64,000 bases of DNA from Phycisphaerales bacterium (lineage in GTDB: Bacteria; Planctomycetota; Phycisphaerae; Phycisphaerales; UBA1924): contig JAJDDN010000007.1 of NCBI GenBank assembly GCA_029260295.1, positions 248,001 through 312,000 of the forward strand, in the 5' to 3' direction. The notes beneath the pieces are model-generated. The model was not told the origin of the DNA, did no database searches, and worked only from the letters and a program-made list of their open reading frames with translations. The stretch's first letter is position 1, and each line of letters opens with the position of its first letter. Below, piece by piece: positions 6,507 through 17,300 of the stretch. Both the position numbers and the translations under genes were made by a program.

Positions 6507-7891
6507 GCAATGCATCACCACCGAGTTCCCGCGTGCCCGCCACCCATATCGATCTCTCGGTCAACGAGAACATCCCACAACTCGCAGCAATGCTCCGGGA
6601 TGCGAGTTCGATGACCGACCCGGCAAAGATGATCGGGCAGTTCGGGCCCTGGATCAGCAAGCGTGCGCCGCGCGACGGGTTCATCTCAATTTCTTGCCGC
6701 GGACTTGAAGCGGGTTCATACAAGTTCACCCGCGTCTTGGGGGGCAACAAGAGCCAGGCCACCCCCGGACAGGCATCGGCGGATCCGTGGTCAACCTGGG
6801 ATTCGCTCGAGACACACCATGGCGGTCTGGTCTGGGAACTGATCAGCACACCCGAGCCTAAACTCCTCAACCATGTTGACTTTACAGCCGATCCCGTGCT
6901 CGCAAGGGTGCTGGGGTCTGAAGCGTGCCGGCTGCGGTCACTCGCGGTCATCCCCGCTTATGAAGACGGCAAAGCGATCAACTGGGCGTTCAGCTTCCAT
7001 TACGATCCCGAATGGAACAACCTCGAAGCTTTCCAGGCCGGTTTCTTGGATTTTAACATGCTCGGCACCGCAACACGGAATCTGGTTTCGCGGCGCAAGA
7101 TCGAAGAACTCCACGACGAGCTCGAGAACCAGTTCGAGCAGATGGGCCAGATCCAGAGGGCTCTGATCCCCGCGTCCAATCCCGAGCTCGATGATTACCA
7201 ACTGGCTACCAGCTACAACCCAAGCATGCACGCGGGCGGCGATTTCTATGACTACCTCCAGTTCCTCGATGGACGGCTGGCGGTGATGATCGCCGATGTC
7301 GCGGGTCACGGGGCCGCCGCCGGCACGGTGATGGCGATGATGGGCGCGTACCTCAAAGCGTTCGGTGAACGCCAGATCCTGCTGGGCGCTTCGCCCGATC
7401 CTGTCGAGGCCGCCAAGTACCTCAATGCCGCGATGTTCAACTCGCCGATGCCCAATGTGTTTATCACCGCGTTCATCGCGATCCTCGACCCATCGAGCGG
7501 GACCATCAACTGGACACGCTGCGGGCACAACCCGCCCCGGATCCGAGGCGTTGACGGCTCAGTCCGTTTGCTCGAAGATCCAGGCACCCTCCCGCTGGGT
7601 GTGATCGAAGACCTCCCGGCAGAATCCAGCACCAGCACGCTAGCGCCCGGCGAAACCCTGATTCTGTACACCGACGGCATCACCGAGGCCTCGCGACCCG
7701 CCGACAATCCCGCCGGGTTTGAGATGCTCGGAGAGAGCGGGCTCGATGCCGCGATGGTCAAATGCTCCGGGCATCCAGAGTGCGTAATCAACTCGATCAA
7801 TACCGCACTCTTTGAGTTTGTAGGATCGGACAACCGGTCCGACGACCAGACCATCGTCGTTGTCCGCCACAATCACCCTGATGACCAATAG
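6503..7891 (+). CDS. SpoIIE/RsbU-type PP2C serine phosphatase
   Basis: The product has 462 residues. The C-terminal half is a PP2C-like SpoIIE domain: LIPASNPELDDYQLATSYNP, then AGGDFYDYLQF (metal-binding Asp residues), VMIADVAGHGAAAGTVMA, and LILYTDGITEA. A short coiled coil (IEELHDELENQFEQMGQIQRAL) links it to a roughly 190-residue N-terminal region of unknown fold that probably senses a signal. Such phosphatases dephosphorylate anti-anti-sigma (STAS) proteins in partner-switching pathways. No STAS or anti-sigma kinase gene lies next to it. It overlaps the cyclodeaminase-family gene by four bases. Confidence 0.88.
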   Translation: MSNASPPSSRVPATHIDLSVNENIPQLAAMLRDASSMTDPAKMIGQFGPWISKRAPRDGFISISCRGLEAGSYKFTRVLGGNKSQATPGQASADPWSTWDSLETHHGGLVWELISTPEPKLLNHVDFTADPVLARVLGSEACRLRSLAVIPAYEDGKAINWAFSFHYDPEWNNLEAFQAGFLDFNMLGTATRNLVSRRKIEELHDELENQFEQMGQIQRALIPASNPELDDYQLATSYNPSMHAGGDFYDYLQFLDGRLAVMIADVAGHGAAAGTVMAMMGAYLKAFGERQILLGASPDPVEAAKYLNAAMFNSPMPNVFITAFIAILDPSSGTINWTRCGHNPPRIRGVDGSVRLLEDPGTLPLGVIEDLPAESSTSTLAPGETLILYTDGITEASRPADNPAGFEMLGESGLDAAMVKCSGHPECVINSINTALFEFVGSDNRSDDQTIVVVRHNHPDDQ

Positions 7892-7902
7892 ACTGTCCAA
7901 TC

Positions 7903-8388
7903 ATGAGCCCAAAGATCAAACAAGAACAAGAATGGTTCGACAAGCCCGACCCCACCGGCCAGACCGACACCGGCGAAACCGGGCTCCGCTTCGAGTGCAC
8001 CCAGTGCGGCAAGTGCTGCACGGGACCGACCGGATTCGTCCTCTTCACCGAAACCGAAGCCAAAGCGATGGCCAAGGACCTTGGGATCACCCCTGGCGAG
8101 TTCTACGAGAAGTACGCCCGCGACACCATCGTCGGACGATCACTCAAAGAAACCGTCACCAAGCACGGCTACGACTGTGTGTTCCTCGCTCGCGATGAGA
8201 ACGGTAAAGCGTTATGCAATGTCTACAAGACCCGCCCCGAGCAGTGCCGGACATGGCCGTTCTGGAGATCGAATCTTGAATCACTTGAGGCGTGGGAAGA
8301 AGAAGCCGAGGACTGCCCAGGCATGGATACTGGTCCGCTGCACACGACAAAGCACATCCGGCTCACGCGGGATCGGGTTGATATTTAA
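7903..8388 (+). CDS. YkgJ-type cysteine cluster protein
   Basis: The 161-residue cytoplasmic protein has FECTQCGKCCTGPTGFV (Cys32, 35, 38, 39). Later come a Cys in YDCVFLAR and the pair CNVYKTRPEQCRTWPFW, the signature of the YkgJ/UPF0153 CxxCxxCC family, thought to bind zinc or an iron-sulfur cluster. The function of the family is not settled. The ATG at 7903 follows TAGACT by eight bases and lacks a ribosome-binding site, so it may be leaderless. It closes the run of genes that starts at dnaX. Confidence 0.85.
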   Translation: MSPKIKQEQEWFDKPDPTGQTDTGETGLRFECTQCGKCCTGPTGFVLFTETEAKAMAKDLGITPGEFYEKYARDTIVGRSLKETVTKHGYDCVFLARDENGKALCNVYKTRPEQCRTWPFWRSNLESLEAWEEEAEDCPGMDTGPLHTTKHIRLTRDRVDI

Positions 8389-8412
8389 TCTATAAAGAGC
8401 CGACTAAACGAA

Positions 8413-9423
8413 TCAATCTTCAGGAACATTGTCCGAAGTCACAACTTGAGTGAACATCGCACGCAGTTTCTTGGTGATCGGGCCTTCGCCTTCGGAGATT
8501 GTGTGGATCTTGGCGACTTCCAGATCGACATGCTCGATCACTTCGCGCACCGCGATCATCTCGGCGGCCGAGCCGGTCAAAAACACCTCGTCTGCGGTAA
8601 AGACCTCTGAAAGATCAAAGACCCGTTCCTCGATCTCAATATCACAAGCCGGGCACAGGACATCCTTGACGAACCGTCGCGTGATCCCTTCGAGGATCCC
8701 GACATCGCTTGGCGGGGTGAAGACCTTGCCGTCCTTGACGATGAAGATGTTGTCACCAGACCCTTCGGCGACCTTGCCCTCTGTTGAGAGCATGATGACC
8801 TCGAGGAGCTGCTCGGATGGATCGGTGATGCCCATCTTCTTGCTCAAATGGATTGCTTCGCACTTGGCCATGATGTTATTGAGGTAGTTGAGTGTCTTAA
8901 CGCGGGGATCCAAACATGCAATCGGGGTCTTGGGACGGTGGGCCACCACAACCCGCATGCCCTTCTCGTACATCTCTGGCGAGAACAACGAGATTTTATC
9001 AGCGATGCAGATCACGCCCGGGGTCGGACATTGGTACGGGTTGAGCCCGAGGGTGCCCACGCCGCGGGTGACGACCAGGCGGATGTAGCCGTTGACGATG
9101 CCGTTGGCCTTGATGCACTTGCGCTGGATCTCGATCATTTCCTGACGGGAGACATGGCTTGCAAGGTCAATGAAGATCTCCTCACAGCAGTTATAGAGAC
9201 GATCCATGTGCTGCTCGCACTTGAAGATTTTGCCGTTGTAGACGCGGATGCCCTCGAAGATCCCGTCGCCGTAGAGGAGCCCGTGGTCATAGACGGAGAC
9301 CGAGGCCTCGTCTTTAGGGACTAAATCACCATTGACCCAGATATATGGTCGGCGTGATGCATCGAGACCGGCTTGGGTCTTGGCTGCAGATTCAACGCTC
9401 GGCTCGCTGGTCAGTTGGGTCAT
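8413..9423 (-). CDS. ilvE: Branched-chain amino acid aminotransferase
   Basis: This is a PLP-dependent class IV transaminase for the last step of Leu, Ile and Val synthesis. The 336-residue protein has YIWVNGDLVP, SVYDHGLLYGDGIFEGIR, the PLP lysine in RVKTLNYLNN (about residue 176) and EGSGDNIFIVKDG. I chose the ATG at 9423 because GGAGG ends six bases before it; the in-frame ATG at 9435 overlaps that site. The first 25 residues are a non-conserved extension. The class IV fold also covers D-amino acid aminotransferase and ADC lyase, but the YDHGLLYGDGIFEGIRVYNG block and length favour IlvE. Confidence 0.9.
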   Translation of the reverse strand: MTQLTSEPSVESAAKTQAGLDASRRPYIWVNGDLVPKDEASVSVYDHGLLYGDGIFEGIRVYNGKIFKCEQHMDRLYNCCEEIFIDLASHVSRQEMIEIQRKCIKANGIVNGYIRLVVTRGVGTLGLNPYQCPTPGVICIADKISLFSPEMYEKGMRVVVAHRPKTPIACLDPRVKTLNYLNNIMAKCEAIHLSKKMGITDPSEQLLEVIMLSTEGKVAEGSGDNIFIVKDGKVFTPPSDVGILEGITRRFVKDVLCPACDIEIEERVFDLSEVFTADEVFLTGSAAEMIAVREVIEHVDLEVAKIHTISEGEGPITKKLRAMFTQVVTSDNVPED

Positions 9424-9670
9424 GTTGTCCTCCATAATTCATATCCTTACTCCCTGAATCCTCTCAGGCGTGTGTGTATTCTAGCAGTTGACGGGCTTTC
9501 AGGATGCACTTTGGCCGATTTGACTACCCAATCACCCGCACAAAGACCGTGTATTATGTCAATTTATCCGCTTGGAAGACCATGCAAGTCGATAAATATG
9601 TTGCCAAGTGTGGCGATATTGCAGCGATTCTGCTTTGATCCGTCGCGATCTTGCAGGGATACCCGTCCGA

Positions 9671-11782
9671 TCAGGTTCGGATCTCAGCGCCGAGGGTCGA
9701 TTTGGCAATCCCGGCGAGTTGATCCATTTGAGGATCTACCTCTTCGTGGGTGAGCGTTCGCTCATCGTCACGGAAGTGAAGCCTCATGGTGACGGATTTC
9801 TTCCCTTCGCCGACCTGTTTACCTCGATATACCGAAACCATCTCGTAGCTGACGCATTTGGCGAGCGATTGAGCCTTGGCCAAAGTCTCGATCGAGCTCC
9901 ACGGGGTGGCTTCCTCGACGATCAGCGACAGGTCGCGGTCGATGCCCGGATACGCCGGGAGGAGCGATGCACGCGAGATCGGCGGGAACGGGGCGACGAC
10001 CTCGTCGATCCAGAGCTCGGCAGCGACATACATGCCGGTGAGCCCCTCGATTTTCTTGGCTTTGTCAGACAACAGACCCACTGATCCGAGTTCGACGGCT
10101 TGGCCGCCAACCTCCACGCTGATGATTGCATGGGCCTGGTCGTACCCGCCGTGGGCTGGTGGGGCCGGGGTCAGGGTGATGGGGACATCGCCGCCGAAGG
10201 TCAGGGCGAGCATGGATTCGATCGAACCCCGCATCACGCTGACAGCATGCTGAATGTCATCGTGCTTGGCGGACTTGCCCGCGAATGGAACATCAGCAAG
10301 CATCGCGAGCTGACGGCGTTCGATGGAATCGCGGGTGCCTGCTTTCTGCGCAAAGCTTGAGGCGATCTCAAACAGCCGAACACCGCCGGGCATCGCCGCC
10401 CGCGCGTCCTGGTTGGCCTTGCGGCTGTAGATCAACCCAAGCAGCACCGATGGGCGGAGCGTCGGCTCGGCCTTGCGGCGGTCGTCATCGACCGCGACAT
10501 TCTCTTGCCCGTCGCGGAGGAACATCTTGCCTTTGTCGGGACTGGTGAAGCTGTAGGTAATGGTTTCGTAGAACCCGAGCCCGCTCAGGCACGCGCCGAT
10601 GGCGCGGACGCCGCGTTCGGACTGCTGGGGCTCGCGGATCTGGACGCTGATGGTCTTGGACGCTGGAATCACTCCCAGCGAACGAGCTCGAACGACCTCT
10701 TCGATCAGGTCGATCTCGCGGAGCAGGTCATGGCTCCGGTGCGGCGGGATGGCGCAATGGAGCACATCACCCTTGATTTCAGTGCGGATCGACAAGGCAT
10801 TGAGCAACTCGGCGATCTCGGCGGGTTCCGAATGCACGCCCAGAACCACATCACACCGTGATGGACGCAGTTCGATGATGACCTCTTCTGGAAGCGGTGA
10901 ACCCTGGCTGAGCACACCCTCGGCGAGTGTTGCCCCGGCGACCTCGCAAAGAAGCTGCACAGCACGCTGGGCCGCGTAATCGATGGTTCTTGGGTCGATC
11001 CCACGCTCGAAGCGGAACGCGGCGTCGGTGCGGATGTTGAGCCGACGGCCGGTGTTGCGGATGGTCACCTTGTCCCAGGTCGCCATCTCAAAGACGACGG
11101 TCGTTGTGTTCTCATCGACTTGTGAGTCATTGCCGCCGATGATGCCGGCGAGGGACTGGGGACCATTGGCGTCAGCGACGACAAGATCGGTTGATTTGAG
11201 CTTGTGCTTCCCGGCGTAGAGCGTGTTCACTTCTTCGCCGTCTTTGGCGTAGCGGACCTGCAGCTCGTGACCGGCGAGCTTGTCGTAATCGAACACATGG
11301 CACGGGTTGCCCAGTTCGAGGGTGATGAAGTTGGTGATGTCCACGACATTGTTGATCGAGCGTTGTCCGAGTGATTCGATTGCCTGAACGAGCCATTCTG
11401 GGGACGGGCCGACCTTGATGCCTCGGAGTAACCGCGCGGTGAAGAGCGGGCAGACCTCGGGGACCGAGTTGGTCAGCTTGAGCTCATCGCCGATTGCTGG
11501 TCCACAATCCATCTTGGCGAGTTCGGGCATCATGAGGGATCTTCGGTTGTCTGTGTAGCGGGCGGCGGCGATCTCGCGGGCAATGCCGATATGACCGAGG
11601 CAATCGCCTCTGTTGGAGGTCACCTCGACATCGAGGACCATCTCCTTCTCGCCATTCGAAAGAACAGTGGGTTTGTACTCCTCGATGGGCATCCCGGCCT
11701 CGGTCAGGATGTGGTCGGCCTCCTCGGGCGTGAGGTCCGAGGGGGAGAGGTACAGATTGAGCCAGCGCATTGATATATCCAT
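9671..11782 (-). CDS. pheT: Phenylalanyl-tRNA synthetase beta subunit, short form
   Basis: The product has 703 residues. MDISMRWLNLYLSP is the usual PheT start; MVLDVEVTSNRGDCLGHIGIAREIAA, the B3/B4 and B5 segments (RTDAAFRFERGIDP; PSRCDVVLG) and the C-terminal anticodon-binding FDX-ACB domain (LLPAYPGIDRDLSLIVEE) follow in order. The tRNA-binding OB (EMAP) domain that normally sits at about 40-150 is missing: the text goes straight from GMPIEEYKP to the VLDVEVTSNRGD block. I chose the ATG at 11782 over 11965 because homology starts there. TATCCT lies nine bases upstream, suggesting a leaderless message. pheS is not in the window. Confidence 0.93.
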   Translation of the reverse strand: MDISMRWLNLYLSPSDLTPEEADHILTEAGMPIEEYKPTVLSNGEKEMVLDVEVTSNRGDCLGHIGIAREIAAARYTDNRRSLMMPELAKMDCGPAIGDELKLTNSVPEVCPLFTARLLRGIKVGPSPEWLVQAIESLGQRSINNVVDITNFITLELGNPCHVFDYDKLAGHELQVRYAKDGEEVNTLYAGKHKLKSTDLVVADANGPQSLAGIIGGNDSQVDENTTTVVFEMATWDKVTIRNTGRRLNIRTDAAFRFERGIDPRTIDYAAQRAVQLLCEVAGATLAEGVLSQGSPLPEEVIIELRPSRCDVVLGVHSEPAEIAELLNALSIRTEIKGDVLHCAIPPHRSHDLLREIDLIEEVVRARSLGVIPASKTISVQIREPQQSERGVRAIGACLSGLGFYETITYSFTSPDKGKMFLRDGQENVAVDDDRRKAEPTLRPSVLLGLIYSRKANQDARAAMPGGVRLFEIASSFAQKAGTRDSIERRQLAMLADVPFAGKSAKHDDIQHAVSVMRGSIESMLALTFGGDVPITLTPAPPAHGGYDQAHAIISVEVGGQAVELGSVGLLSDKAKKIEGLTGMYVAAELWIDEVVAPFPPISRASLLPAYPGIDRDLSLIVEEATPWSSIETLAKAQSLAKCVSYEMVSVYRGKQVGEGKKSVTMRLHFRDDERTLTHEEVDPQMDQLAGIAKSTLGAEIRT

Positions 11783-11817
11783 AGGACTGCAAGGATAGCG
11801 CGCCTGCCCTGCGGGCA

Positions 11818-11823
11818 TAGACT
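11818..11823 (+). promoter_or_regulatory. -10 box of the lipoprotein-hscA unit
   Basis: TAGACT is followed by CCCCC and then the ATG at 11829. It faces the minus-strand TATCCT box of pheT (11797-11792), so the two divergent genes share a promoter region under 50 bases long. Confidence 0.4.
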
Positions 11824-11828
11824 CCCCC

Positions 11829-12365
11829 ATGAGACGATTCACGACATTCTTCATCATGAGCCTGACCCTTTGCACGCTGATACTGGCGACCTGCGGGTGC
11901 AGCTCTGCTTCCAAGGGCATCCCCAGCCATCGCCCGGGCGACTTTCGGCTCGGCGTGGTCGTCATGAGCGGGGATCAGGTGGGTTCAGCAAACCAAGATT
12001 TAGACCTGGCCGGCGGTGACGGGCGGTACATCGTGGATTCTTCATCCGTCCTCCGGGCGTCGTTTGGGGCCGGCTCGACGCTTGACACTTTCCCAGGATT
12101 CACCCGCAGGCTGACCCACGACCAGATGGACGCGATCTGGCTGATGACCAAGGACCTGCTCGAGCACAACGAACACCTGGACCGGCTCCACGCGGGCCAG
12201 CCTCAGAACATGCTGGGCGAGCAAGCCGGGACCATTATCGAGATCCATCTCAACGCCCATGACGAGGTCTATCTGTTCGATCTGGGTGACCAGCAGGCCG
12301 CGGCGATCGTTGATGCCTTGGCCGCCCTCGCATGGGTCGACACCACTCCGAACACACTCCCATGA
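11829..12365 (+). CDS. Probable lipoprotein, function unknown
   Basis: The protein has 178 residues with a positively charged start (MRRFTTFF), a hydrophobic core and a lipobox-like LATCGCSS near residues 19-26. The residue before the candidate Cys is not ideal (Thr or Gly), so lipidation is likely but not certain. The mature part ([29 protein letters not shown]) matches no family I know and probably sits in the periplasm. The stop overlaps the start of the hscA-like gene (ATGA), which ties it to a cytoplasmic chaperone in one transcript; a functional link is not evident. Confidence 0.7.
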   Translation: MRRFTTFFIMSLTLCTLILATCGCSSASKGIPSHRPGDFRLGVVVMSGDQVGSANQDLDLAGGDGRYIVDSSSVLRASFGAGSTLDTFPGFTRRLTHDQMDAIWLMTKDLLEHNEHLDRLHAGQPQNMLGEQAGTIIEIHLNAHDEVYLFDLGDQQAAAIVDALAALAWVDTTPNTLP

Positions 12366-14263
12366 CCGAACGACAAAACCAACTCATCGTCGGGATCGAT
12401 CTGGGCACGACCAACTCGCTGGTCGCTTTCAACGACGCGGCGGGCTCAAAGATCCTCGGCGATGATTCAGATTGTCCCATGCTCCCCTCGGTCGTCCGTT
12501 TCAATCCCGATGGCTCAACAACCATCGGCACCGAAGCACACGACCAGGCGACCCAACACCCACTAACCACCATCCACTCGGCCAAGCGGCTCATGGGGCG
12601 ATCACTCAACGATGTTGGCTCCGACCTCGCATACCTGAGCTACACGGTTGTGGAAGGCGAGCACAACACCGCCCGTGTTTCGATCCCGACGAACGATGGC
12701 GACCGATTGGTTTCGCCGCAAGAAATATCCGCACATATTTTGCGGTCGCTCAAGGAGCGTGCTGAGTCCGAACTCGGGACCGAGGTGGTCAAAGCCGTCG
12801 TCACGGTACCGGCGTACTTCGATGACGCCCAGCGGCAGGCAACGCGCGATGCGGGACGACTGGCGGGGCTCGATATTGTACGGATCGTCAATGAACCAAC
12901 GGCGGCGGCTCTTGCCTATGGCTTGGGCACTGGCGGGACGCAACCCAAGACGATTGCTGTGTTCGATCTCGGCGGCGGGACCTTTGATATTTCGATCCTG
13001 CGGATCACGCCGAGCGACGCCACGAACCCGACAGATTTCTTCCAGGTCCTCTCGACAGCCGGCGATACGCACCTGGGCGGGGACGATGTGGACCACATGC
13101 TTGTCCGGCTGTTCATGAACGAGATCAGCGAGCTGCTCGGTGTACATGTCGACGCCAACAAACAGACCTTTGATGCCTCGACTCGCACAGCCCTGTCCCA
13201 GTTCGCTCGCGCCATCAAGCACACGCTCTCGGAGCAAGACTCGGCGAGCGTTCGGATTGATCTTGGGGATGAGCGTGTCTACGAACGCGTCGTCACCCGT
13301 AATGAGTTTGAGGCGTTGATTTCTGACTGGATCAAACGCGCGGTAGACGCGTGCGACCGGGCGGTCCGCGATGCTGCCAAGCAACCGGGGGGGGATTCGA
13401 TCGACGCGCTCGTAATGGTTGGCGGCTCGACGCGGATCCCGTTAGTTCGAGACAAAGCCGGGGAGTTCTTTGGGATCGAGCCGTATACCGCGCTGGACCC
13501 TGACAAGGTGGTCGCGATGGGTGCGGCGATCCAGGCGTCGATTTTGTCTGGCACAACGACTGGTTCGCTACTGCTTGATGTTGTGCCGTTGTCGCTTGGC
13601 ATTGAAACGGCGGGCGGCGCGATCGCCAAACTTATTATGCGGAACACGACCGTTCCGTCTCGCGCCACCGAGCGGTTCTCGACTCAGGTAGACGGGCAGG
13701 TCAATATCAAGTTCAATGTGCTGCAGGGCGAACGCGAGATGGTGGTCGATTGCCGGTCGCTCGGGGAGTTTGAACTCCGGGGCATCCCGCCGATGCCCGC
13801 TGGGGTTCCCAAGCTCGTGGTCGAGTTCCTCGTTGATGCCAACGGGATCCTTAATGTCAGCGCGATCGAAGAACGCTCGGGCAAACGGGCATCGGTCCAG
13901 ATCGTCCCCAATCACGGGCTCACTGAATCTGAAGTAGATCGGATCGAACAAGAGAGCTTCGCCCACGCCCGCGAGGACATGACCCGACACCAAATCGCGG
14001 ATCTGATCGCCAACTCCTCGCTGGATCTCAAGTGGATCGGCGACCGATTCGAGAAGCACAAAGACGAGCTTGATGACGATCTCAGGTCCGAGATCGAAGC
14101 GAAAATCGCAACCCTCAAGAGCTTCATCAACAAGGCCCACGAAGATTGGTCGAGCATTGATCCAAACGCGTTCCACAACGCCAAGGAAGACCTGGACCAC
14201 GCGTCGATCCGGGTCCAAGAGATCGCGATCGCGGCATCACTGCGTTCTGAACAGTCTTCATAA
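12362..14263 (+). CDS. hscA: HscA-like Hsp70 chaperone
   Basis: The 633-residue Hsp70 has [56 protein letters not shown] and a GGDDVDHML block. The substrate-binding part ([19 protein letters not shown], then IPPMPAG) reads like HscA (VQDCRSL..FELRGIP) and unlike DnaK (ADNKSLG). HscA works with HscB and the scaffold IscU in iron-sulfur cluster assembly. Neither those genes nor dnaJ/grpE lie nearby. The start at 12362 (overlapping the lipoprotein stop) is preferred to one ten codons upstream. It could also be a lineage-specific DnaK paralogue. Confidence 0.85.
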   Translation: MTERQNQLIVGIDLGTTNSLVAFNDAAGSKILGDDSDCPMLPSVVRFNPDGSTTIGTEAHDQATQHPLTTIHSAKRLMGRSLNDVGSDLAYLSYTVVEGEHNTARVSIPTNDGDRLVSPQEISAHILRSLKERAESELGTEVVKAVVTVPAYFDDAQRQATRDAGRLAGLDIVRIVNEPTAAALAYGLGTGGTQPKTIAVFDLGGGTFDISILRITPSDATNPTDFFQVLSTAGDTHLGGDDVDHMLVRLFMNEISELLGVHVDANKQTFDASTRTALSQFARAIKHTLSEQDSASVRIDLGDERVYERVVTRNEFEALISDWIKRAVDACDRAVRDAAKQPGGDSIDALVMVGGSTRIPLVRDKAGEFFGIEPYTALDPDKVVAMGAAIQASILSGTTTGSLLLDVVPLSLGIETAGGAIAKLIMRNTTVPSRATERFSTQVDGQVNIKFNVLQGEREMVVDCRSLGEFELRGIPPMPAGVPKLVVEFLVDANGILNVSAIEERSGKRASVQIVPNHGLTESEVDRIEQESFAHAREDMTRHQIADLIANSSLDLKWIGDRFEKHKDELDDDLRSEIEAKIATLKSFINKAHEDWSSIDPNAFHNAKEDLDHASIRVQEIAIAASLRSEQSS

Positions 14264-14388
14264 CACTATCGGACGACACACTGTCTTTGGCGAGGCCCAG
14301 AACGCATAAAGAGAACTCGAATCAGGGGCATTTTGGCCCCATCCCATTCCAGTAAAGACCGCTCCAACAGTGTCCGATCTCCGTTGTG

Positions 14389-17300
14389 ATGCACCACCAA
14401 CTCACCACATCGATCCGCGCCCTCCTTTTCATCCTGATAATGGTCTCCACGCCATCGCAGGCACAAGTCTCCCCCAGTTCAACACCCGGACTCCGGGCGT
14501 ACTGGAATACCAATGCGCGGACTGCAGACCGAGCCGGGCATGTGGACTGGGAGCAGTACGATCTGGTTTCACAGATCGACCAGGTCAACTTTGAACGAAC
14601 TTCACAGCCGTTCTTGGCCGAAGTTCCTGCCGACTACTTTGCGATGCGGATTGTCGGGCAGGTCGATGTCCCGGAAGATGGCGACTGGAGCTTCCGCGTC
14701 CAGAGTGATCAGAGCGCGATCCTCCTCATCGACGGCGAGGCACTCATTGTTGACGACATTGGGCATTCATCCCGATCTAAAACAGGGGTCAAGAATCTGA
14801 CGGCGGGCGTCCATGATTTCGAGCTCCTCTATTGGGAGGGTTGGTCGGATGCCGAGCTCATCGTCTATTGGAGCGGGCCGGGGTTGCTGGCCGAGGAAAT
14901 TATCCCGGCCGATGCTTTCTCATCACCCGCCGACGAACCCATCTACGACCCCGGAGGAGACGGGCTCTGGGCATACTGGTACCACAACGCGCGCCATGCG
15001 AGCAATGTCGGGCAGATTGACTGGGCCAACTCTGACCGCGTCGAAACCGTACAACGACCGAGCTACCGCACCACAAGCGGCGGCTTTGAGATCGACGGTC
15101 CAACCGATTACTTCGCGGCTCGGTTCATCGGAATCATCAACACACCCGACGCCGGGACATGGACATTCGATCTGGGGAGCGATCAATCCGCGATCCTTTT
15201 CATCGACGGCACCCCGGTCGTCTCTGACCCGGACGGACATTCTTACCGCTGGAAGAGCGGCGCCATCAAACTGAACGAAGGTGACCACACCATCGAAGTC
15301 CGCTACTGGGAAGGATGGTCCAGTGCCGCGCTCCATGTCGCATGGAAAGGCCCCAACGATTCGTACACACAAATCATTCCATCAAGCGCGTTCCGTCCGG
15401 GTGACGGCGCGGTCAATCTCCCCTCAGGCGGCGGGCTCCGCGCCTACCGCTACGACAACGCACGCCAAGCAAGCAATGTCGGCGGCGTCAACTGGCCGAA
15501 CCACGACTCGACCGAAACCATCCAGAATATCTACTGGCCAAAGTCCAGCGGCGCGATGTACACCAACGGCCCCACCGACTACCACGCCACACGCCTGGTC
15601 GGACAACTCAACTTCCCGCGAGCTGGCGAATGGACCATCGGGCTCGGCTCAGACCAATCCGCACGGCTCTACCTTGACGGGATGGTCGCCGTTGACGACA
15701 CCACAGGACACTCCTTCCGCTGGAAATACGGCACAATACCCGCACCACAAGGCAACATGCCCTTCGAACTCCAGTTCTGGGAAGGGTGGTCCGAGTCTGG
15801 CTTGGTCCTGACCTGGAAAGGGCCCGGCGATGAGTTTGAATCGGTCATCCCCGCATCTGCATTCTCGCTCAATGAAACCGACCCGGTCATTGGCGCCACA
15901 TCAGGCGACAACGGTGGGCTCCGTGTCTACTGGGTAGACAACGCGCGCCATGCCTCCAAGGTCGGGCACATCGATTGGCAAAGCTACGACCGCGTATCCC
16001 TCGAAGCCAACCTTGCCTGGGAACTCACCTCCGGCGTATTCCCTGGGACAACGATCATCACAGATAGTAGTGATGAGCATGATGAGCATGATGAGCATGA
16101 TGAGCATCATGAGCATCATGAGGAAGCTTCCACTTCATCCGGCGGACTCAAAGCTGATTATTTCGGGCTTCGTGCCGTTGGATATATTGATATCCCTTCA
16201 GATGGAGTCTGGAAGTTCAATCTTGGTTCAGATCAATCCGCACAACTGTTTATTGATGGCCAAATGGTCGTCAACGACGATGCCGGGCACTCATATCGGT
16301 GGAAATCGGGGACTGTTGAACTCTCGGCCGGACAACATGATTTCGAGGTCCGCTACTGGGAAGGGTGGTCCAGCGCGGGTCTAACCGTCACCTGGACACC
16401 GCCGGGCGGGGTCGAGGTCGTCATCCCACCCAGCGCATTCTCTCATGCCAACATCCAACCGGATTACGACTCCGGCGGCGGGGGGCTCCGCGCCTACTGG
16501 AACACCGACGCACGCCATGCCTCCAACGCCGGGCAGATCGACTACGCCTACCACGACCACGCCACGACCGTTCCAAACATCGCGTGGCGGATCACGAGTC
16601 TCCCGTTTGACAATAACACCCCGTCAGACTATTCCGGGCTGCGATTGCTCGGACAGATCGATGTCCCCGCGACCGGGTCGTGGACCTTCTCGATGGGCTC
16701 GGACCAGAGTGCCGTGCTGTATATTGATAATGAACCTGTCGTCGTCGATACCACTGGACATTCCTACCGCTGGAAGTCAGGCACCGTTCAACTCAGCGCC
16801 GGCAAGCACGATATTGAACTCCGCTACTGGGAAGGATGGTCCGAAGCCGGTCTGCACCTAGCATGGAAAGGGCCGACTGTTGACGCGGAGATCATCATCC
16901 CACGCACGGCCTACTCGCTCCAAGACACCGAAACCCCGTTCGATCCGGGCGGAGGGCTCCGCGCCTACTGGACATCCAATGGGCGTCACGCTTCCAACGC
17001 CGGGCAGATTGATTACGCCGAGCATTCAAGCTCGACCATCGTGGACAATGTCTCCTGGCGCCAGACATCCAGCGCGTTCTACCTCGATGGCCCGGCCGAT
17101 TACTTCGGTCTCCGGCTCATCAGCCAAATCACCATCCCCGAAACCGGCGCATGGACCTTCAATCTTGGCTCAGACCAAAGCGCGATCCTGCTCATCGACG
17201 ACGAACCCGTCGTCGTTGATACCACAGGGCACTCCTACCGCTGGAAGAGCGGGCTGGTCGATCTCACCCAAGGCACCCACAAGTTCGAGATCCGTTTCTG

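Noticed and set aside
14325-14340. A GGGGC-ATTTTG-GCCCC hairpin between the hscA-like and PA14 genes
   Set aside because: The stem is only five base pairs and no T run follows, so I do not call it a terminator.
16072-16107. The 9-base tandem repeat as a possible CRISPR or iteron
   Set aside because: The units abut without spacers, lie in frame in a coding region and encode Asp-Glu-His.
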